Assembly: GCA_942491575.1 (NCBI GenBank)
Contig: CALOBT010000025.1
Location: 1,550,001 to 1,614,000, forward strand
Source of the DNA: CAZHNW01 sp942491575
GTDB lineage: Bacteria; Spirochaetota; UBA4802; UBA5550
Length of the DNA stretch: 64,000 nt
Direction of reading: 5' to 3'
Below are positions 60,617 to 64,000 of this stretch, in pieces. Numbering within the stretch: the first letter of the stretch is position 1; the number at the start of each line of letters is the position of its first letter. The translations under genes were made by a program, and so were the position numbers. Below the pieces are notes generated by a model. It saw only the letters and a list, made by a program, of their open reading frames with translations, was not told the origin of the DNA and did not search any database.

Positions 60617-60855
60617 AGACAATCCCCGCTTGAATTATAAATTGCCATTTCAATAAATTATCGGCTGATATGATATCCGGTAAAGATCAGGCGGGGGGAA
60701 GTTTAATCCTTCGTTTACACAATTACTCTACGGGCATATTTTCTCAACGGCCCGGATAATTCTGTTTTTTCTAAACAGAGAACACTCTCTTCCCCTGATA
60801 TAACTCACTTCCTGCTCCACGGCTTGATCAAAACTGCAGCAACATAAAGAAATAA

Positions 60856-60883
60856 TTGACAATTTAGTATACCGTTCTACATT
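60856..60883 (+). promoter_or_regulatory. predicted promoter of the 60988 gene
   Basis: TTGACA (60856-60861), 16 bases, TACATT (60878-60883). Downstream 5' UTR has two hairpins: AAGGGA-TTACTCT-TCCCTT (60921-60939) and CAGCACC-TGAA-GGTGCTG (60951-60968), the latter just before AGGAGG. The rest of spacer 60617-60987 is empty. Confidence 0.5.
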
Positions 60884-60987
60884 ATCGTACATATGTCCGA
60901 TTTAATGCAATAGATTATTGAAGGGATTACTCTTCCCTTTAATAATATTCCAGCACCTGAAGGTGCTGTATTCCACAGGAGGATTTT

Positions 60988-61719
60988 ATGTCATTTTCTA
61001 CCCGGTTCTCATTATCTCTTATTCTACTTTCCCTGCTGATATTCCCTGTTGCTGCCCTTGCGGAAGACACAATTGATTTAAAATCATTACCGGATGATGC
61101 TGTTCAGGAACGAATAAATTTCATCCAAAAATCATTCAACGGAGTTCAGACCGGTGCCCGCTGGTGGTCCTGGGGCTGGATTAGCGGTTACAGCGCCCTG
61201 ACAGGTTACGGCGTCTATGGGCTTTTGTCTGACTGGCCGGAAAGAAAGGCCTATAATATTGTTTCCATAACCAAGACAACCCTCTCCGGATCCCTGCTCA
61301 TTTTCATGCCATTTTATCCCCGGCATACAGCATCCGACTTCAATCTACTCCCGGAGGAAACAACTGAAGATCGCCTCAAAAAACTGGAGAAAGGAGAAGA
61401 GTGGCTCAAACGAAATTCCGCGAAATGTCAGAGCGGTATCCACTGGCTCAAGAGTCACATACTTAAGATCAGTGTCAACCTTGTGGGAGGAGGTATTGTC
61501 TGGTATTTTGACGGCTGGAAGCGGGGACTCCTCAGCGCCGGCCTCGGAATAATTGTCGCAGAGGCAACAATCCTGACACAGCCGACCCGCCCCATCAGGG
61601 ATTACCGCGATTATATAAAACGTTATCACGGGGTAAAAACTGCCGCAGTTGCGGACATCGAACCAGGCTGGTTTATACAGCCACTCCCCGCCGGAATTAT
61701 TGCGGGAATCCGTTTCTAA
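60988..61719 (+). CDS. exported hypothetical protein
   Basis: 243 residues. Signal peptide with core 8-22 and cleavage near ALAE (Ala25). Two or three hydrophobic segments (about 60-80, 92-108, 160-200) alternate with charged helices, and the chain ends GIIAGIRF, with a terminal Phe as in outer-membrane proteins, but barrel strands are not obvious. Trp-rich GARWWSWGWISGYSALTGYG at about 54-74. ACAGGAGG gives a very strong ribosome site. No family recognised; monocistronic between promoter and terminator. Confidence 0.6.
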   Translation: MSFSTRFSLSLILLSLLIFPVAALAEDTIDLKSLPDDAVQERINFIQKSFNGVQTGARWWSWGWISGYSALTGYGVYGLLSDWPERKAYNIVSITKTTLSGSLLIFMPFYPRHTASDFNLLPEETTEDRLKKLEKGEEWLKRNSAKCQSGIHWLKSHILKISVNLVGGGIVWYFDGWKRGLLSAGLGIIVAEATILTQPTRPIRDYRDYIKRYHGVKTAAVADIEPGWFIQPLPAGIIAGIRF

Positions 61720-61735
61720 TACAGTCTGTAAATAC

Positions 61736-61770
61736 AAATGCCGGCTTCCCCGGGAAACCGGCATTTATAA
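61736..61770 (+). terminator. terminator of the 60988 gene
   Basis: AAATGCCGG / CCGGCATTT stem (61736-61744 with 61758-61766), loop itself palindromic (TTCCCCGGGAA), then a short T/A run. Confidence 0.7.
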
Positions 61771-61831
61771 ATTATAATTCCGCAATCCAACATCAGTCGC
61801 TGCATTATCAGACCTGCCGGAGGATTTTTAT

Positions 61832-63268
61832 TTAAACGTGTTTTATAAAATTACTCACCGAAGATGGCACCCTGGAGCTTGATCCCTTAAGCTTTGCAGT
61901 TATCAGTTCCTTCAGAGTAGTAACGGGATTCATCTTTACATATGAGGCGGGACTCACCTTCATCAGATGAAAAAGGGCCTCTGCGGTCTCCTTCAGGTTA
62001 TTGCATTCACTGCTGAGGTAGACATTTTCGCGGCCCAGGCGGCTGATCAGTTTTGTAGAGATTTCACTGATGGCACAGTGCCCCACGATGAAAACCTTTC
62101 CGGTAATTGCATCCACCTCTTCGGGATTAAAGCCCTTCCCCATCATCATGGTCCAGCCGCCACGGCCGCCGTGATCCAGGGCCATAATCTGGAGACCATT
62201 GAGTGGGTTATTCACACATCCTTCGGGACATGCGAGGTCTTGCCCCATGATGATCTTCACATTGGGATGGTATTCCGGAATCAAATTCCAGGAGTAGTGA
62301 CCTTCAGCGGGCATGTCTCCCATGAGGTCGATCTTTTTCAGGTCAGTAATATCTCCGTGAAATTCAATATCTCCCAGGGATGTTACACCATGGCCGAGTC
62401 CCTTTTCGATACTGATTTTCAAATGAGGGACATCAGATACATCGAGACCAAAAATCCTGGCCCCGGCAATATCCGCAGCCACGATATTTCGGCTGCCGAT
62501 AATAAGCCTGAAGGGTTTCACCACCCTGTCAGCCAGGGCTGTTGCGGGGAAATGTCCATGAATAGTCCCTTCGATCCCTTCGATAAGTGTAACATCAGGA
62601 GAAATCATGGCGAGAACATCCACAAGTTTATAGGGAAGATTATAATTATGATCAAAGCCGCGGGAGCTGTGCATGGGAAGGCCCCACTGGTTCTTAATCC
62701 CCAGTGTCACCACCCCCATTGAGTGGGTCTTAAGCTTCGGTACATTTATATAGAGATGCCGGTCCCGCTCCCGTATCAGCTTCAGAACAGTCCCAGGGAG
62801 AAGACATTCATTCAGGTCATAGCCTTCAGGATTCTCAGGGGAGGCTTTATTCTTCCCCCCGAATTGAACCACCTCACTCTTCTCTTCATCAAGATAAACC
62901 GGGACCGCCCCGGTCTGACGGCAGAGCTTTGTGTAACCGGCGGCCCTGAAAACAAGACGGGTGTAATTGGCCTGAGTTGCATTTTCGAATAAATATATTT
63001 TTTTTGCCCCTGCTGCCTTCCAGTAAAGAATCACCTCACGGAGTAATTCGACTCGGGTGTGGGTATAGGCTTTGGCATCAACGGCATTTGGTTTGATGTA
63101 AACCTCGCCGCTCTCCTTAAGAAGTGAAGCACCACCCAATCCATCAAAAATTTCCTTCACGGACCTTTTGATGTCATGCTGCATGGCTTTGCTGAGAGGT
63201 TTAAATATAGAAAAACTCTCTTCCTGATGAGGTGACTGCAGTTGTTTTATAATAACCTTTTCTTTCAT
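61832..63268 (-). CDS. DUF362 protein (cytoplasmic)
   Basis: 478 residues. GEVYIKPNAVDAKAY, YTHTRVELLREVI, AAGAKKIYLFENA, YINVPKLKTHSMGVVTLGIKNQWG (ends YINVPKLKTHS and GIKNQWG), DVTLIEGIEGTIHG and DIAGARIFG are the DUF362 landmarks. One CPEGCVNN segment near 335 is not a ferredoxin motif. No signal peptide. The biochemical role of the family is unknown. It differs clearly from the exported DUF362 protein at 20721-21983. Confidence 0.82.
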   Translation of the reverse strand: MKEKVIIKQLQSPHQEESFSIFKPLSKAMQHDIKRSVKEIFDGLGGASLLKESGEVYIKPNAVDAKAYTHTRVELLREVILYWKAAGAKKIYLFENATQANYTRLVFRAAGYTKLCRQTGAVPVYLDEEKSEVVQFGGKNKASPENPEGYDLNECLLPGTVLKLIRERDRHLYINVPKLKTHSMGVVTLGIKNQWGLPMHSSRGFDHNYNLPYKLVDVLAMISPDVTLIEGIEGTIHGHFPATALADRVVKPFRLIIGSRNIVAADIAGARIFGLDVSDVPHLKISIEKGLGHGVTSLGDIEFHGDITDLKKIDLMGDMPAEGHYSWNLIPEYHPNVKIIMGQDLACPEGCVNNPLNGLQIMALDHGGRGGWTMMMGKGFNPEEVDAITGKVFIVGHCAISEISTKLISRLGRENVYLSSECNNLKETAEALFHLMKVSPASYVKMNPVTTLKELITAKLKGSSSRVPSSVSNFIKHV

Positions 63269-63425
63269 GACTCACTCCCGTTTATTCAGGTGATCCAGCT
63301 GCTGCAAAAAAATCCTTCTCCATGCTGTTTCCGTATAATGACAAAGTATTTCAGATTTGCAAGTTTTTTTCAAATTAGAAAGACAGAAGATTACTGATCA
63401 GGCGTTATGCGAAAGGAAGTAAAAG

Positions 63426-63467
63426 CGCAGTATACCCGCTCTGGTTGAGCGGGCAATGGCAACTGCG
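63426..63467. other. nested hairpin in spacer 63269-63538
   Basis: CGCAGT / ACTGCG (63426-63431, 63462-63467) encloses CCCGCTC-TGGTT-GAGCGGG (63435-63453); a looser outer pair ATGCGAA / TTCGGCAT may extend it. No T-run, so not a clear terminator; could be a structured RNA or relic repeat. No gene in the spacer. Confidence 0.4.
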
Positions 63468-63538
63468 TCTTCGGCATGAAAATACCGGAGACATGTAAAA
63501 ACAGAAACTATTGATGATTTTCCTGCAGGGATTCTTTT

Positions 63539-64000
63539 TTACTCAATCCCGGAGGTATCAAAATCATCTGTCGGGAGGGGCCCCCTGCTCTCGTCATATG
63601 AGCGTTCCCAGACCCGAATAAATGTTTCCGCTGAGTTCTCAAGGCTTCCGGTATCAACCCCGAAATTTTTAAGTTCCCTGATAATATCCCCGATTAAACC
63701 GATATGTGCGAATCCCTTTGAATCGAATTCAGTACCGAGTCTGTTTTTCTGAAGGGCCTGCTGCTCCTTTGCTATATTTTCATCGCCGGAGGCACCGCAT
63801 GATTCCTTCTCTCCCCCGAAGCGTGGACGAATCTGCTGAATATATCCATTCATATCACTGGCAAGGGCAACATTAACCTTCAATCCCTTTACCCCGTACT
63901 GGTAAATCTGTGCAAAGGTTTTAGTTGAGCCGTCACAGTCATTGGGCACACCGGAATGGATGTATGTTTTTGTCTGCAGGGATCCGGTTCTGAGCCCGAA
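63539..64000 (-). CDS. C-terminal part of a probable M19-type (membrane dipeptidase-like) amidohydrolase, partial
   Basis: The frame is open from the right edge to TGA/TAA at 63539, about 153 residues, so the 5' part is missing. Motifs VALASDMNGYIQQIRPRFGG and FDSKGFAHIGLIGDIIRELKNFGVD, SAETFIRVWERSYD look like the last strands and helix of large M19-family metallopeptidases (D-x-N-G for the metal site; H-I-G-L near the end). A GTG inside the frame is not the true start. Family call rests on memory of motif style. Confidence 0.5.
   Translation of the reverse strand, partial: FGLRTGSLQTKTYIHSGVPNDCDGSTKTFAQIYQYGVKGLKVNVALASDMNGYIQQIRPRFGGEKESCGASGDENIAKEQQALQKNRLGTEFDSKGFAHIGLIGDIIRELKNFGVDTGSLENSAETFIRVWERSYDESRGPLPTDDFDTSGIE

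Noticed and set aside
63405..63480. Integron attC site
   Set aside because: GTTATGC does not satisfy GTTRRRY, no matching RYYYAAC end, and no integrase or cassette array nearby.

Overview
The window reads as chromosomal DNA of a free-living Gram-negative-type bacterium with an outer membrane: FadL-type and other beta-barrel proteins, many lipoboxes, OmpA peptidoglycan-binding domains. A spirochaete (Spirochaetota) is my best guess, from the 7TM-DISM sensor proteins, the lysine-rich PpiC lipoprotein and the overall gene style, but nothing seen here proves the phylum. There are no rRNA, tRNA, CRISPR, phage or IS genes that I can see. Genes are short operons on both strands separated by AT-rich spacers, several of which hold long, perfect palindromes.

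Region 1 (1-9.7 kb) is mostly housekeeping: AtpZ/AtpI (cut by the left edge), orphan HicB, MscS channel, PpiC isomerase lipoprotein, an outer-membrane protein, FolE2, Map, RecA and LeuA. leuA is preceded by a leucine-rich leader peptide and an intrinsic terminator, a textbook attenuator. Region 2 (9.7-24.3 kb): GHKL ATPase-like protein, glycerophosphodiesterase lipoprotein, two 2-hydroxyacyl-CoA dehydratase-type subunits, a two-gene unit ending in a rifampicin-phosphotransferase/PEP-synthase-like enzyme, a B12/radical SAM protein, DUF362 protein and MiaA. A convergent spacer at 12.05-12.23 kb consists only of palindromes and a 22-bp tandem hairpin repeat.

Region 3 (24.7-31.3 kb): a 68-residue glutaredoxin-like selenoprotein with an in-frame TGA and a bacterial SECIS hairpin, which ordinary gene calling would miss; a 1015-residue hybrid kinase with two different kinase modules; and a three-gene ABC importer resembling the one linked to urea/guanidine carboxylase.

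Region 4 (31.3-40.2 kb) looks like a lipid-scavenging regulon: secreted family I.5-type lipase, MarR regulator, monoacylglycerol-lipase-like hydrolase, 7TM chemoreceptor, glycerol kinase and FadL-type fatty-acid porin. Five copies of one 19-bp palindrome (TTGTTTGAYNRTCAAAYHA) lie at the divergent promoters and before fadL. The model is: triglyceride hydrolysis outside, fatty acids in through FadL, glycerol trapped by GlpK, all under the local MarR protein. At 46.7-49.3 kb a TetR/FadR-like gene and an acyl-CoA dehydrogenase share another operator (GGAATGAAYATTCATTCC), the beta-oxidation side of the same theme.

Region 5 (40.4-46.4 kb): class V fructose-1,6-bisphosphate aldolase/phosphatase, then an envelope module of two substrate-binding/OmpA fusion proteins flanking a von Willebrand A lipoprotein, with a convergent XpaC-family membrane protein. 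Region 6 (49.5-64 kb): HAD hydrolase, GNAT, DUF2157/GDYXXLXY pair, an alpha-galactoside operon (GH27, GH63-like, GPH symporter), a PocR-PAS histidine kinase, a second DUF362 protein and the C-terminal part of a probable M19-type dipeptidase cut by the right edge.
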